Shown here: one piece after another, positions 26,942-35,786 of the stretch
Position numbering within the stretch: the first letter of the stretch is position 1
Layout: each line of letters opens with the position of its first letter
Source of the DNA: Halobacillus massiliensis
Lineage (GTDB): Bacteria; Bacillota; Bacilli; Bacillales; Halobacillaceae
Direction: 5' to 3'
Assembly (NCBI RefSeq): GCF_900166625.1
Contig: NZ_LT800499.1
Coordinates: forward strand, 810,512 to 874,511
DNA: 64,000 bases
The notes under the pieces: model-generated
What the model was told of the DNA's origin: nothing
Seen by the model: only the letters and a program-made list of their open reading frames with translations
The model's database searches: none
Translations under genes and position numbers: made by a program

Positions 26942-27412
26942 TTGAAAAGAGTTGACTTGCTTTTAAACCTGCTGGATTCCACATTCAGTGAAGAGAGCTG
27001 GTATGCCCCTTTTAACGATGCTATCGAAGGACTTACAGCTCAACAGGCTGTTTGGACACCAGCTGGTGAGGCTGTTAAGTCGATTTGGGAAAACGTGAAT
27101 CATCTGACATTTTATAAAGAAAGACTTGCTGCAAACCTGGAAGGCCGCGAATGGACAAATGATCTGGACGGTGATGAAACCTTCTATCTTACGGAACAGC
27201 CAGCTAATGATCAGGAGTGGAAGCGTATCATAGAGCGCTCAGAAAAAGCTCACCATCAGTTAAGACAAGTATTGAGCGCCATTTCTGAGGAAGAGCTTAA
27301 GCAACAATCACTGGAGAGAAAATTACTGGACATTATGCTTCACGATGCTTATCATACCGGCCAAATTATTCAATTAAGAAAAATGCAAGGGTCATGGCCA
27401 TCGCATCGTTAA
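26942..27412 (+). CDS. DinB family protein
   Basis: A 156-residue DinB-like helical bundle starting with TTG 7 bases after AAGGAGGAG. The likely metal ligands are His in WENVNHLTFYKE (about residue 50) and the pair in HDAYHTGQIIQLRK near the C-terminus. It follows the reductase gene by 35 bases and may be co-transcribed with it. Activity unknown. Confidence 0.82.
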   Translation: MKRVDLLLNLLDSTFSEESWYAPFNDAIEGLTAQQAVWTPAGEAVKSIWENVNHLTFYKERLAANLEGREWTNDLDGDETFYLTEQPANDQEWKRIIERSEKAHHQLRQVLSAISEEELKQQSLERKLLDIMLHDAYHTGQIIQLRKMQGSWPSHR

Positions 27413-27419
27413 AGTAACT

Positions 27420-27593
27420 CTAAGGATTGCTTTTCGATCGGGAAGATAGGCTATAAACCAATCGTGTACCAGCAGCTAAAATAAAACCAATGCCAATACT
27501 TATTACGATATTATTTGTGATATAAAGTCCGATGGAAATTCCTAAAAATAGCATTATCCCAATCAATACGCCCATTAAAATTTGAGATTTCAA
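27420..27593 (-). CDS. Small membrane protein (57 aa)
   Basis: A minus-strand TTG start 7 bases after TAGGAGGGA opens a 57-residue frame ending in TAG. It has two hydrophobic segments (about 4-25 and 28-48: GVLIGIMLFLGISIGLYI and IVISIGIGFILAAG) and a short basic tail. It lies convergent to the DinB gene. The strong ribosome binding site and the clean two-TM pattern support a real gene; the family is not recognised. Confidence 0.55.
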   Translation of the reverse strand: MKSQILMGVLIGIMLFLGISIGLYITNNIVISIGIGFILAAGTRLVYSLSSRSKSNP

Positions 27594-27695
27594 TAGATGT
27601 CCCTCCTAAAATAAATCAAAATACTATGTAGCCTGCAGACCATATAAGATATATGTAGACTTAAGATAGTTAATTAAAACATATTTTTTAGATGG

Positions 27696-27730
27696 AAAAC
27701 GCGTGAAACCATAATGACTTCACGCGTTTT
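27696..27730 (-). terminator. Terminator of the ABC exporter gene
   Basis: AAAACGCGTGAA and TTCACGCGTTTT form a perfect 12-bp stem just past the stop codon at 27750. Confidence 0.8.
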
Positions 27731-27749
27731 CTATATTTATTCTGCCTCT

Positions 27750-29492
27750 TTAAACCTGAACCTCAAACTGCTTGGAATACAGATGTGAGTAAGGACCCTT
27801 TCTTTTGAGCAGAGCCTCATGAGTTCCTTCTTCAACAATCGTGCCTTTCGATAGAACTACAATTCTTTCAGCGTTACGAATCGTTGAAAGTCGATGGGCG
27901 ATCACTAGAGTTGTTCGACCTTTGGCTAATCGCTCGAGAGATTCTTTTACGACACTCTCACTTTCATTGTCTAATGCGCTCGTCGCTTCATCAAGGATGA
28001 GAATCGGCGGATTTTTTAAAAATACGCGTACAATGCTAAGGCGCTGCTTTTGTCCACCTGAAAGACGAACACCTCGCTGCCCGATTTCAGACTGATATCC
28101 CTGAGGCAGATTCATAATGAATTCATGGGCGTTGGCTAGCTTGGCTGCTGTTATGACTTCTTCATCTGTGGCTTCAGGGAAACCGTATCGGATGTTTTCT
28201 ATGACCGTTCCTGCAAAAAGGTAGACCTCCTGCTGGACAATCCCAATGTTGTTTCGCAGAAAAGCCAAGTCCAGTTCTTTAATATTTTCACCATCCAAAT
28301 AGATTCCTCCATCTGTCACTTCATAAAAACGCGGAATGAGGAAGCTCAGTGTAGTTTTTCCAGCTCCCGAAGGGCCAACAATGGCTACATACTCTCCTGG
28401 CGAAATATTCAGAGACAAATGGTTAAATACCGGTGTCAGCGAAGAATCATATTGAAAAGATACGTCTTTTAATTCGATTTGGCCGCGGACTTTTTTTGCC
28501 CTCTTTGCTTCTGGGCTATTTTTAATGGCTGGTGGAGTATTCATAACTTCCATAAACCGCTGAAAGCCTGTAACTCCTTCCTGCAGCTGTGTGCTCATAT
28601 GAGTGAGACGCTGAATCGGCTCGACCATAAACCCGATGTACAACAGAAATGTGATTAAGTCAGGCAGATCAAGTGAAGCATTCATGATCTGCATCGAACC
28701 GAAGATGACAACTGTAATTGTGATCAGCTGAATGAATGCTTCTGTACCATTAAAAAAGTAGGCTTCTGCTTGATAGGTGCTTTTTCGGCTTTTTAAAAAC
28801 CGGTCATTTTCTCTGTTGAATTTTTTGATTTCTTCTGCCTCATTGGCGAATGACTGAACGACGCGTATGCCGGAAAGACTGTCTTCCACCTGTGCATTCA
28901 CATCACCGATCCGTTCTTTATTATGGGTTAAGGCAATATTCAGTTTCTTATTAAAATACAAAGAAAAGAAACCAAGTACCGGCAAAAAGCAAAAAACGGC
29001 AATAGTTAAGGGGGCATTAATAAAAAATAAAATGACAAATGCCCCAGTAAAACGAACGAGGTACTTTACATAATCCTCAGGTCCATGGTGATAAAGCTCA
29101 GAAACCAATAGCAGATCATTGGTAATCCGAGTCATCAACTGACCGGTTTTCTGCTTATCATAGAAGCTGAAGGATAATCTCTGCATGTGAGAAAATAACT
29201 CACTGCGCATATCCCTTTCCATACGCGCCCCGATTTCGTGCCCTTTATAATCGACAAAATAGTTTCCGATGTTTTGAACGATCACTAACAATAACATTAG
29301 ACCGCCGATCCATAAGACGGTTTGAAAGGAGGCGGCTAAACCTTCGCCCAGCACATCTTTCGTGACATAGCGAACGAGTAAAGGGAACAACAGAGTGAGT
29401 GAAGAAGTGATTAACGCACAAGTTAAAACAATAAGGAAAATACGCAAATACGGTTTGTAATACGAAAGAAATTTTTTAACTGGAAAACTCAT
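27750..29492 (-). CDS. ABC transporter, fused permease/ATPase (exporter type)
   Basis: A 580-residue half-transporter: six TM helices (about 15-320) followed by an ATPase with Walker A GPSGAGKTT near 375-383, signature LSGGQKQR near 480, Walker B ILILDEATSALD near 500 and the H-loop IAHRLST. Homodimers of this kind export drugs, lipids or peptides. It starts 9 bases after AAAGGGG. An 18-codon leader ORF followed by a terminator-like hairpin lies directly upstream on the same strand, so its expression is probably controlled by ribosome stalling or slow leader translation. Substrate unknown. Confidence 0.9.
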   Translation of the reverse strand: MSFPVKKFLSYYKPYLRIFLIVLTCALITSSLTLLFPLLVRYVTKDVLGEGLAASFQTVLWIGGLMLLLVIVQNIGNYFVDYKGHEIGARMERDMRSELFSHMQRLSFSFYDKQKTGQLMTRITNDLLLVSELYHHGPEDYVKYLVRFTGAFVILFFINAPLTIAVFCFLPVLGFFSLYFNKKLNIALTHNKERIGDVNAQVEDSLSGIRVVQSFANEAEEIKKFNRENDRFLKSRKSTYQAEAYFFNGTEAFIQLITITVVIFGSMQIMNASLDLPDLITFLLYIGFMVEPIQRLTHMSTQLQEGVTGFQRFMEVMNTPPAIKNSPEAKRAKKVRGQIELKDVSFQYDSSLTPVFNHLSLNISPGEYVAIVGPSGAGKTTLSFLIPRFYEVTDGGIYLDGENIKELDLAFLRNNIGIVQQEVYLFAGTVIENIRYGFPEATDEEVITAAKLANAHEFIMNLPQGYQSEIGQRGVRLSGGQKQRLSIVRVFLKNPPILILDEATSALDNESESVVKESLERLAKGRTTLVIAHRLSTIRNAERIVVLSKGTIVEEGTHEALLKRKGPYSHLYSKQFEVQV

Positions 29493-29512
29493 AGCTTACC
29501 CCTTTATTGTGT

Positions 29513-29573
29513 TTTTAACTAAAACACATATAAGAGGGACCGTACACTTAAGAAGGCGTTCCACCCTTATATG
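29513..29573 (-). promoter_or_regulatory. Attenuator hairpin overlapping the leader ORF
   Basis: On the minus strand CATATAAG-GGG pairs with CCC-CTTATATG (one bulged base), followed by a U-rich run (TGTTTTAGTT). The 5' arm is inside the last codons of the 18-codon leader, so a ribosome held there would prevent the hairpin. Confidence 0.5.
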
Positions 29574-29604
29574 CTGATACGGTTAATGCGGCAATGTTTC
29601 TCAT
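29548..29604 (-). CDS. Leader peptide of the ABC exporter (18 aa)
   Basis: An 18-codon ORF, MRNIAALTVSAYKGGTPS, follows a strong AAAGGAGG by 7 bases and ends 55 bases before the ABC exporter gene. Its stop is just past the 5' arm of a hairpin with a U-rich tail. This layout matches translation-dependent attenuators of antibiotic-resistance genes, where a drug-stalled ribosome opens the path to the downstream gene. The role is inference from layout only. Confidence 0.55.
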   Translation of the reverse strand: MRNIAALTVSAYKGGTPS

Positions 29605-29711
29605 GTAATAGCCTCCTTTTGTTTGGTTAATAACATCGTATTCGATTTCACAGTAAAAATGAAGATGTAAACGGTTAAAACTATGAAAAGTTTTGATAAA
29701 TAGAGAAAAAT

Positions 29712-30554
29712 TTATGCTTTAGCAATAGTTTCTAAAAACACATTCACATTAGGGGAACGCCACTTTTTCTTATGCATAGCCGTATATATGGCCAGGGGAA
29801 ATTCTTCAGAAGTGCTATGTCCATACAGCTCTTTATTCTCCAGCTCTTCTTTTATAGTGAACTGTGGGAGCATGGATGTTCCTAATCCAGCGAGCACACA
29901 CTGCTTTATGGCTTCAATACTAGGCAGTTCAATTTTAAGAGCATCTTCTTTTCCTTCACTTTTTAAATACTCCTCAAAAAGAAAGCGCCAGCTGCAGGAA
30001 TATTCTGGGAAAAGCATAGTTTCCGCACGGAAAGGACTGGATGATCTCACTAATAGCAGCTTATCTTCTACAACTTTCTCCACGAGCAGGTCGATAGGAT
30101 CCCAAGCTGCATTTTCAACTAATAATGCTAAATCAAATTCTCCGCTTTTTAGCTGTTCAGATAGTTTTGTGTAATGGATAGGCTTAATAACTAACTCCAC
30201 TTTAGGATAATCCTTCATAAACTTTCTTATGATCTTCGGTAACCAATAGATCATGACAGATTCACTTGCTCCAACCACTAATTTTCCGGAAGGATCATTC
30301 CCTCCTTTTATAATCTCTTTCGATTTGGAATAAAGATCGATAATTTCTATAGCATAGGGGTGGAATTGCCTTCCCTTCTGTGTTAATTCAATTTTCTTGC
30401 CCAGACGGTCGAATAGCGGGTAACCCAGTTCTTTTTCGATTTCTTTAATGTGAGCCGTAATAGATGACTGGGCATACCCTAATTCATCAGCAGTTTTCTT
30501 AAAGCCCCCTGTCTCTACAATGGTCTTAAATGTAATAAGATGACGTAATTCCAA
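29712..30554 (-). CDS. LysR family transcriptional regulator
   Basis: A LysR-type regulator of about 280 residues. The N-terminal winged helix reads FKTIVETGGFKKTADELGYA, then QSSITAHIKEIEKELG, and the co-inducer domain follows from about residue 90 (GKLVVGASES). A TTG start at 30554, 8 bases after AAGGAG, is chosen; the frame is also open to a TTG at 30578 with no site. It is divergent from the oxidoreductase gene at 30685 and probably controls it, the usual LysR arrangement. Confidence 0.88.
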   Translation of the reverse strand: MELRHLITFKTIVETGGFKKTADELGYAQSSITAHIKEIEKELGYPLFDRLGKKIELTQKGRQFHPYAIEIIDLYSKSKEIIKGGNDPSGKLVVGASESVMIYWLPKIIRKFMKDYPKVELVIKPIHYTKLSEQLKSGEFDLALLVENAAWDPIDLLVEKVVEDKLLLVRSSSPFRAETMLFPEYSCSWRFLFEEYLKSEGKEDALKIELPSIEAIKQCVLAGLGTSMLPQFTIKEELENKELYGHSTSEEFPLAIYTAMHKKKWRSPNVNVFLETIAKA

Positions 30555-30684
30555 CTTTACATCTCCTTCACCTATCAATTTTATTGAACTATATTATCTA
30601 ATATATCTATTTTACTGATTGATACAGTTATTATATGTTATAGGTACCGGGATTTCAATTTACGAACAGGAAAGAGGGCTATAA

Positions 30685-31254
30685 ATGAAAATTCTTACAG
30701 TCGTTACCCATCCAAGGCAGAATTCCCTGACCTTTGTGGTTGCCAATAAGTTTGTTGAAGGGTTAAGAGCAGCCGGTCATGAAACTGAGATTTTTGATTT
30801 GTATCGCAGCGGTTTTAATCCAATGCTCTGGGAAGATGATGAACCTGATTGGGAGGCAGACCACCAGTCCTTTTCCCCAGAGGTCGAAGGAGAAATGAAT
30901 CGATTAAAACGCTATGATGGACTGGCATTTATTTTTCCGCTCTGGTGGTGGAACATGCCGGCCATGATGAAAGGATATATAGATCGAGTGTGGAATTATG
31001 GTTTTGCTTACGGGCCTGACAAGCTTTCTCATAAAAAAGTAATATGGTTGCCTTTAGCGGGAGCTCCGATTTACAGGTTTGAAAAATGGCAATACGATCA
31101 AATGATACATCATTATTTTAATGTTGGTTTAGCGAAATACTGTGGGATAGCGGATTCACGTGTGGAAATGCTGTATGAAACTGTAAAGAATCCAACAGAG
31201 GATGTTAAAAAGAAGTGGATGTCGCTGGCTTATTCTGCTGGAACTTCTTATTAA
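30685..31254 (+). CDS. Flavodoxin-fold NAD(P)H oxidoreductase
   Basis: A 189-residue flavoprotein of the NQO/MdaB type that reduces quinones or similar acceptors with two electrons. The FMN/FAD loop THPRQNSLT is near 8-16 and the flavin-stacking segment FPLWWWNMPAMMKGYIDRVW near 93-112 is the family hallmark. It starts after AAAGAGGG. The divergent LysR gene suggests induction by an electrophile or quinone. Confidence 0.87.
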   Translation: MKILTVVTHPRQNSLTFVVANKFVEGLRAAGHETEIFDLYRSGFNPMLWEDDEPDWEADHQSFSPEVEGEMNRLKRYDGLAFIFPLWWWNMPAMMKGYIDRVWNYGFAYGPDKLSHKKVIWLPLAGAPIYRFEKWQYDQMIHHYFNVGLAKYCGIADSRVEMLYETVKNPTEDVKKKWMSLAYSAGTSY

Positions 31255-31265
31255 AGGAAAGGGGG

Positions 31266-31373
31266 ATGATATCATTTCTGTTTATAGTCGTAATGTCAGT
31301 TTTACTGCTGGTAAATAAAAGAAAGATGAAACATAAAAAAACCAGCTGGGCTTTACGCTCAGCTGGTTTTTAA
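31266..31373 (+). CDS. Possible 35-aa membrane peptide
   Basis: An ATG frame of 35 codons starts 12 bases after the oxidoreductase stop, with AAAGGAAAGGGGG just before it. Residues 3-17 are hydrophobic (SFLFIVVMSVLLLVN) and a basic stretch follows. The last 12 codons run through the terminator stem and the stop codon is in the T-run, which is unusual, so coding is doubtful. Confidence 0.25.
   Translation: MISFLFIVVMSVLLLVNKRKMKHKKTSWALRSAGF
31335..31372 (+). terminator. Terminator after the oxidoreductase gene
   Basis: AAAAACCAGCTG and CAGCTGGTTTTT form a perfect 12-bp stem. Confidence 0.85.
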
Positions 31374-31538
31374 GTCAGAAATCGAAAAAATATATTGTTT
31401 TAACATAAATGATGTGGTACATTTAATCAGTAACTCTTCATTGTTTTATAATGAATCATAGTATTCCTTATTTTAATTATAAATCAATATTTATCTGGAG
31501 TCAACCCCCAATCTGCATTTTAAAAAGGAGTGGTTTTC

Positions 31539-33866
31539 TTGAATGAAGAAATGCAAAGAGAACAGAAGTACTTGGACCAGGTGATGGGAACCATTGCAGA
31601 GCAAATCAAAGAGGTTGAAGCAGAAGCGGTCAAACGTAAAGAAGAAGTGATCCATATCCGCAAGCATTTTTGGGATGACCTTAAGATCAATATGGATACG
31701 TTTGACGATTATCTTGAAACGATTATCGGCATGCGGCAGCAGACACAGGATTTATCAGTAAGCCAAAGTACACACCGCCATGCTTATGACAGGCTGGCGA
31801 GACTAAAAAGAATTGAAAAATCGCCATTCTTTGGGCGGATTGATTTTACAGAAGAAGGAACGGACGATACCGAGCAAATCCATATTGGCGTTTCTACGAT
31901 CATGGATGAAAAAGATGACACCATCCTTATCTACGATTGGCGGGCTCCGATATCGAGTATTTATTATGATTATCCACCGGGCCCGGCTGAATATACGATT
32001 CCCGATGGAACTATCCAGGGAGAGCTAGAGAAAAAGTTGCAGTATAACATAAGCAATGGTGTGATTGAATCCTTATTCGACACGAGCCTTACGATCGGTG
32101 ATGAGATCCTGCAGGGAGTACTCGGTAAAGGTTCTAATAAACATATGCAAAGCATCGTAGCTACCATTCAGAGGGAGCAGAATAAGATTATTCGGAACTT
32201 GAGTGGGAGACTTTTGATCGTGCAAGGAGCGGCGGGAAGTGGAAAAACGTCAGCTGCTCTTCAGCGAATCGCTTATTTTCTCTATAAGTTTCGAGGAAGT
32301 TTAAAGGCGGACCAAATCATCTTATTTACACCTAATACGATGTTCAGCAATTATGTATCTCACGTGCTGCCTGAACTTGGCGAAGAAAATATGCAGCAGG
32401 AAACCTTCCAGAGTTATTTGGAATACCGGCTGGATGATTCTTTTCAAGTGGAGGATCCTTATGATCAATTGGAATATTTGCTGGAATCGTCAGATGATCC
32501 TCACTATCAAACGAGAAAAGCAAGTATTCAATTTAAAGCTTCCTACAGTTTTTTTGATGGAATCAGAAAATATCGAGAAGCCTTGGAATCATCCGGAATG
32601 ATTTTTAAAGGGATTAAGTTCCGTGGCAAATCAATTGTTACATCTAAACAAATCGCTGACTATTTTTATAACGAAAATACTACACTTCGCTTTCATAATC
32701 GAATCGACAAGCTGAAAGAGTGGATATTGAAACAGATAGATCAAACGGAAAAGGCTGAAGTGAAGAAGCAGTGGGTGCAGGAAGAAATTGAGCTGCTCAG
32801 CAAAGATGATTTGCAGAAGGTTTATAAGCAATTAGATATCGAGGAAGATACGTTCGATTTTTATGATAAAGAGAACAAGCTGCTGGCCCGTATCATTGTT
32901 CGAAAGAAACTGAGATCTTTACGTAAAAAAGTAGAGGACCTTGAATTTATCCATGTCAAAAAGTTATACAGACAGATCTTTGAAGATTCCATAAGTCAGG
33001 AAATATGGGAGAAAAAAGATCTTCCGGCTGAGTGGGAAGAAATCTGCTTGCTGACAAAAGCGATGATGCAGGAAGGGCGGCTATATCACGAAGATGCCAC
33101 GCCATATCTGCTGCTGAAGGAAATTATTTTAGGCTTTCAGTCCAATACTTCTATTAAATATGTGCTGATCGATGAAGCACAGGATTATTCTGTCTTTCAG
33201 TTCGAGTTTATCAAGAGGCTATTTCCACGAGCGCGAATGACGGTGCTCGGTGATTTTAATCAGGCGATATTCGCACACTCCAATCATTTTGCCGATTTTG
33301 GTTCTCTTACCAGCTTGTATGGTTCTGAGGATACAGAAAGAATCAACTTAGAGCGCAGTTACCGATCGACTAAGCAGATTATAGAGTTCACCCGTGAACT
33401 TGTGCCAGAAGGGGAACAAATCAAAGCTTTTGATCGAGAGGGAGAGAATCCGACACTGACAAGCGTGGGCGGCTATGATGAATTGCACCGAGAAATCATT
33501 TCTAAAGTTGATAACTTGCGAAAAAGCGGATCTCAAACGATCGCAATCATATGTAAATCAGCTTCCGAAAGTTCCTTCGCCTATGAGTCACTAAGGGAAA
33601 TTGAAAACCTTAAACTCGTGAAAAAGAATTCAGGCGAGTATGAACAAGGTGTAGTTGTCATTCCAGCTTACCTGGCAAAAGGAATCGAATTTGATGCAGT
33701 CATTATTTATAATGCCTCAGAACAGGTTTATGGTGACGAAAGTTTACGCCGATTGTTTTATACCGCGTGCACGAGAGCGATGCATGATTTGCATCTATAT
33801 AGTGTGGGTGAGGTTAATCGATTTTTGGAGAAGGTTCCATCGGGGAATTATGAACTGGGGACCTAA
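31539..33866 (+). CDS. helD: RNA polymerase recycling helicase-like factor HelD
   Basis: A 775-residue protein, the normal length of Bacillus HelD. An N-terminal coiled coil (about 1-75) is followed by superfamily 1 ATPase domains: Walker A QGAAGSGKT near 229-237, Walker B LIDEAQD near 550 and later motifs FYTACTRAMHDL near the C-terminus. HelD binds stalled or idle RNA polymerase and uses ATP to release it from nucleic acid. TTG at 31539, 8 bases after AAGGAG, is taken as start, rather than the GTG at 31530 that lies against the site. Monocistronic with its own terminator. Confidence 0.9.
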   Translation: MNEEMQREQKYLDQVMGTIAEQIKEVEAEAVKRKEEVIHIRKHFWDDLKINMDTFDDYLETIIGMRQQTQDLSVSQSTHRHAYDRLARLKRIEKSPFFGRIDFTEEGTDDTEQIHIGVSTIMDEKDDTILIYDWRAPISSIYYDYPPGPAEYTIPDGTIQGELEKKLQYNISNGVIESLFDTSLTIGDEILQGVLGKGSNKHMQSIVATIQREQNKIIRNLSGRLLIVQGAAGSGKTSAALQRIAYFLYKFRGSLKADQIILFTPNTMFSNYVSHVLPELGEENMQQETFQSYLEYRLDDSFQVEDPYDQLEYLLESSDDPHYQTRKASIQFKASYSFFDGIRKYREALESSGMIFKGIKFRGKSIVTSKQIADYFYNENTTLRFHNRIDKLKEWILKQIDQTEKAEVKKQWVQEEIELLSKDDLQKVYKQLDIEEDTFDFYDKENKLLARIIVRKKLRSLRKKVEDLEFIHVKKLYRQIFEDSISQEIWEKKDLPAEWEEICLLTKAMMQEGRLYHEDATPYLLLKEIILGFQSNTSIKYVLIDEAQDYSVFQFEFIKRLFPRARMTVLGDFNQAIFAHSNHFADFGSLTSLYGSEDTERINLERSYRSTKQIIEFTRELVPEGEQIKAFDREGENPTLTSVGGYDELHREIISKVDNLRKSGSQTIAIICKSASESSFAYESLREIENLKLVKKNSGEYEQGVVVIPAYLAKGIEFDAVIIYNASEQVYGDESLRRLFYTACTRAMHDLHLYSVGEVNRFLEKVPSGNYELGT

Positions 33867-33879
33867 TATTGGATAGGGG

Positions 33880-33912
33880 AAGCTGTCGGGAAGGGATCCC
33901 GACAGCTTTTTT
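33880..33912 (+). terminator. Terminator of helD
   Basis: AAGCTGTCGGG and CCCGACAGCTT form an 11-bp stem, followed by T6. Confidence 0.85.
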
Positions 33913-33935
33913 GTGTTTGCTGGAGTTGGGGAGTT

Positions 33936-34284
33936 TTGTCGTCGTTTAGGTAGTCTTTATCGGCGGATCGGCGGGTTCTTTCGTCACTTCTGGGCTCTAT
34001 CTCCGCTTCTCCTGTTTCTTTTGCCGTTTCGAGAGTGTTTATCGGCGGATCAGCGGGTTCTTTCGTCACTTCAATGCTCTATCGACGCTTCTCCCGTTTC
34101 TTTCGCCGTTACAAGGTTCTTTATCGGCGGATCAGCGGGTTTATTCGACGTATCTGCCCTCTATCGCCGCTTCTCCTGTTTCTTTCGCCGTTACGAGGAT
34201 CTTTATCGGTGTATCAGTTGGTTCTTTCGCTGCATCTGCCCTCTATCGCCGCTTCAAAGGCGTACTTCGGCTACTGTCTACTCA
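33936..34284. repeat. Block-repeat array A: four 82-bp units of 21/19/21/21-bp blocks
   Basis: TTTATCGG recurs at 33956, 34038, 34120 and 34202, exactly 82 bp apart. Each 82-bp unit splits into four blocks that begin T(A/T)TCG and last 21, 19, 21 and 21 bp, for example TATCGCCGCTTCTCCTGTTT and TTTCGTCACTTCTGGGCTC. About 17 blocks fill the space between the helD terminator and the stop codon of the convergent reductase gene. The array is pyrimidine-rich on the plus strand. Since 82 is not a multiple of 3, the open frames through it change frame every unit and have no ribosome binding site, so it is not coding. The same architecture occurs in array B. Confidence 0.85.
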
Positions 34285-34991
34285 ATCCCTGTAAAAGTAT
34301 CTTTATTAATATTTTGTTTAGAGACATCCTTCTTTTTTAAGTGAGTAGATATAGATTCAACCATGGATTTGGAGCCGGAAATAAAGTATTGCGCATTATT
34401 TTTATGTGTGGCAATAAATTGATCCACTTTTTGATAGAGATCATTTCTAGAATCGAGGTAGTGGATGACTATGGGAATTTCGCGGCCGATGTGATCAAAC
34501 TCCTCCTTAAACAGGTGAGTGTTTTGACTATCTAAATACAGAATCTCTACAGGCTGGTTGTCTGTATGCCATTCATATACTAATTGTTTTACCATTGCTC
34601 GAAACGGAGTGATACCTATGCCTCCAGCCATTAATAGGGTGGGGGAGTTCTTTTTTATATAAAATGAACCGACAGGACCGCTCATCGTAATGGTCATCCC
34701 TTCTTCAAGTTCCAGCAGGGCTTTTTTAAATTCACTTGGCTGTTCATCACTCACCTTTGTTGTAATTTTAACTACACCTTCTGTAGGGGAGGAGGCTACA
34801 GTGAAGGGACGTATAGAATCTTTAAGTTTCTTGTGTGTAATCGTGAATAATCCATGCTGCCCGGCCTTCCATGATAAGTCTGCTTCCTTTTTAAAAATGA
34901 AGGTGTAAACATGATCTGCTTCTTGGATCTTTTTTAGAAACTGGAGTTCAGTTTTTTGAAAAATAGACAATTTATCTTTTAAAAAGCTCAT
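34278..34991 (-). CDS. FAD-binding ferredoxin reductase-like oxidoreductase
   Basis: A 237-residue FNR-fold protein with an N-terminal FAD barrel (RPFTVASSP near residue 61, the FAD-binding motif) and a C-terminal NAD(P) domain (MAGGIGITPFRAM near 122-134; the GSKSM loop near 206). There is no fused iron-sulfur domain. It would shuttle electrons between NAD(P)H and an unidentified partner. It starts after AAGGAG. The gene lies 36 bases upstream of nothing obvious in its own direction and abuts repeat array A at its 3' end. Confidence 0.82.
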   Translation of the reverse strand: MSFLKDKLSIFQKTELQFLKKIQEADHVYTFIFKKEADLSWKAGQHGLFTITHKKLKDSIRPFTVASSPTEGVVKITTKVSDEQPSEFKKALLELEEGMTITMSGPVGSFYIKKNSPTLLMAGGIGITPFRAMVKQLVYEWHTDNQPVEILYLDSQNTHLFKEEFDHIGREIPIVIHYLDSRNDLYQKVDQFIATHKNNAQYFISGSKSMVESISTHLKKKDVSKQNINKDTFTGIE

Positions 34992-35027
34992 TCCTCAATC
35001 TCCTTTTGGATTGATATCGTCGAACTC

Positions 35028-35417
35028 TTAAGCTTCCTCAAGCAATTCTTTCAGCTGATCTGCCATATGGGCCCAGCCATACTTCGCTCCCATATACGCC
35101 TGATTCTTTTCTTCAAATCCTGTGTGGTCAAGGTTTAAGTAAGTGGTTTCTCCTTCTTGAGTTAGTGTCCAGGTGACGATAGTGTCGATCGGGCCGCCTA
35201 CCCACGTATAGGATAATTTATGAGGTTTGTCTACGACCAGCACTTCACTATCAACGACCAGATCAATTTTGTCATTTCGAAATTGGCATTTGTATCCGAC
35301 GATAGGTTTGAAGTTATTCTCCATGACCCATTGGGCCAGAATTTCTGATTGTGTCAAAGCTTCCCATACTTTATCAATGGAGCTCTTGAACTTAAATTGC
35401 AAGGCTAAATCTGCCAT
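35028..35417 (-). CDS. SRPBCC (AHSA1-type) domain protein
   Basis: A 129-residue START-like hydrophobic-pocket protein. Family features are KFKSSIDKVWEALTQSEILA at the N-terminus and DHTGFEEKNQAYMGAKYGW near 97-115. It lies 3 bases after the ArsR gene in one operon, the usual arrangement for this pair. The ligand and function are unknown; ArsR probably controls it. Confidence 0.85.
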   Translation of the reverse strand: MADLALQFKFKSSIDKVWEALTQSEILAQWVMENNFKPIVGYKCQFRNDKIDLVVDSEVLVVDKPHKLSYTWVGGPIDTIVTWTLTQEGETTYLNLDHTGFEEKNQAYMGAKYGWAHMADQLKELLEEA

Positions 35418-35420
35418 TTT

Positions 35421-35741
35421 CTATTCCTCCAGTATGCTTTTTAGTTTGGCTGCACTCTCATTCCAGAACTTCTCATAAAAGGCCAGCCAGTCTTTTACTT
35501 CCTGTAAGGGTTCTGGATTTAGTTTAAATCTAGTCTCTCTGCCTTTTTTACGGTCAACTACTAAATTTGCTTTTTTAAGAATAGTCAAATGCTTAGAAAC
35601 AGCCGTCCGCCCCATCTGAAAGTGAGTCGTTAATTCATATAGAGGCAGTTCATCTGATTCTGCTAACAGCCGGATTAATTTTCGTCTTGTAGGATCGGCA
35701 ATGGCTACGAAAACGTCACGTTCCCGCTGAGTTTGATTCAT
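35421..35741 (-). CDS. ArsR family transcriptional regulator
   Basis: A 106-residue winged-helix repressor. ADPTRRKLIRLLAESDELPL and the recognition helix MGRTAVSKHLTILKKANLV are clear. No metal-binding cysteines are seen, so it is not a classical arsenic sensor. The ATG at 35741 is chosen after AAGGAGGGGAGG; 25 upstream codons read into the promoter. It is first in an operon with the SRPBCC gene, and a palindrome in its promoter spacer suggests autoregulation. Confidence 0.87.
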   Translation of the reverse strand: MNQTQRERDVFVAIADPTRRKLIRLLAESDELPLYELTTHFQMGRTAVSKHLTILKKANLVVDRKKGRETRFKLNPEPLQEVKDWLAFYEKFWNESAAKLKSILEE

Positions 35742-35786
35742 AACCTCCCCTCCTTTTTTAAAAATAGGACACCAATTGGTAACATA

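Noticed and set aside
33913..34344. Open frame of 143 codons on the plus strand through array A
   Set aside because: No ribosome binding site; the 82-bp period shifts the frame each unit, so protein repeats are not preserved; the frame also runs into the convergent reductase gene.
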